From Actinomycetes bacterium (GTDB lineage Bacteria > Actinomycetota > Acidimicrobiia > Acidimicrobiales > Palsa-688), in contig JAKACE010000123.1 of the NCBI GenBank assembly GCA_021821705.1, positions 1-6,084 of the forward strand: a DNA stretch of 6,084 bases, given 5' to 3'. Position numbers and translations under genes: made by a program. This document shows positions 5,750 through 6,084 of the stretch, in pieces. Under the pieces are notes generated by a model that made no database searches, was not told where the DNA came from, and saw only the letters and a list, made by a program, of their open reading frames with translations. Numbering within the stretch: position 1 is the first letter of the stretch; every line of letters starts with the position of its first letter.

Positions 5750-6084
5750 TCACCTCCGTGACGATGGGCGCTCTGGGTGCCCGACGGCCCGCAGCGGCGC
5801 CGGTGGCTTCGCCTGTTGGTCCCCCTCGTCCGGCTCACCCTCAGCGGCCGCATTATGGTCCTCGACGTAGGCTCTGAACGTTGCCAGGTCCGGGAACGTC
5901 CAACCCGGGTACGACCAGTCCCGGTCGGCGAGCATCAATGGCCGTACTTGCCAGTCCCCCAGCCCGTTGTGCCAGGTCAGTACGTCTGTGCGGGGGTCGA
6001 GCTGGGGAGGTTTGGGTGCCGCCACGTACCGGTAGCGCTCGTTGTCGAGGTCATCCCAGGTCACGATCGGGGCACCGTCGTCGG
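5750..6084 (-). CDS. Hypothetical protein, 5'-partial at the right edge
   Basis: I do not recognise this protein. On the minus strand the frame is open from the window edge to a TGA at 5750-5752, about 111 codons. A GTG at 6062-6064 could start a 104-residue product, but it has no Shine-Dalgarno sequence, and the preceding residues (DDGAPI) read as natural coding sequence, so the true start is probably outside the window. The visible part has two sections. About 80 residues are rich in Trp, Tyr and Asp, with five tryptophans (TWDD, TWHNG, DWQV, DWSYPGW) and a segment FPDLATFRAYVEDHN. A charged, Pro-rich tail follows that looks disordered. Third codon positions are mostly G or C, supporting a real gene. 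No signal peptide or membrane segment is seen in the part available. It ends 21 bp before the ChbG-like start, on the same strand and in the same frame, so the two are probably co-transcribed. Confidence 0.6.
   Translation of the reverse strand, partial: DDGAPIVTWDDLDNERYRYVAAPKPPQLDPRTDVLTWHNGLGDWQVRPLMLADRDWSYPGWTFPDLATFRAYVEDHNAAAEGEPDEGDQQAKPPAPLRAVGHPERPSSRR

Noticed and set aside
1..6084. CRISPR array, tRNA/rRNA, insertion sequence or phage elements
   Set aside because: No regularly spaced direct repeats, no tRNA-like cloverleaf or rRNA stretches, no transposase or integrase motifs and no terminal repeats were seen; composition is uniform across the window.

Overview
The window is about 6 kb of very GC-rich DNA with strongly G/C-biased third codon positions and tightly packed genes. 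This points to a high-GC Gram-positive bacterium (Actinomycetota). The protein sequences resemble glycoside-utilisation genes of Streptomyces-like and related actinobacteria, but nothing here fixes the genus.

Layout. A plus-strand pair fills the left half: a GH3 beta-glycosidase of the beta-xylosidase/beta-glucosidase type (open at the left edge, so its start codon is outside the window), followed with an ATGA stop/start overlap by a CE7 acetyl xylan esterase / cephalosporin-C deacetylase. A 160-bp convergent gap (3335-3494) follows, holding a strong imperfect hairpin that looks like a shared terminator. The right half is on the minus strand. Read in the direction of transcription from the right edge, it has an unrecognised protein (cut by the window edge), a ChbG/YdjC-family carbohydrate deacetylase-like protein, a 311-bp intergenic region (4569-4879) rich in inverted repeats, and a LacI-family repressor.

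How it fits together. The GH3 enzyme, CE7 esterase and LacI regulator form a typical xylo-oligosaccharide (hemicellulose) utilisation cluster. The esterase shows no signal peptide, so import of acetylated oligosaccharides followed by cytoplasmic de-acetylation and hydrolysis is the likely scheme. The LacI protein probably represses the cluster and perhaps itself: a 16-bp palindrome lies 27 bp before its start codon. The transporter expected in such a cluster is not in the window. The ChbG/YdjC-like protein may act on another acetylated sugar, but it departs from the family pattern at two normally conserved positions.

I found no CRISPR array, RNA gene, mobile element or clearly new system. The items most worth a second look are the candidate operators, the convergent terminator, the altered ChbG-like motifs and the tryptophan-rich unknown protein at the right edge.
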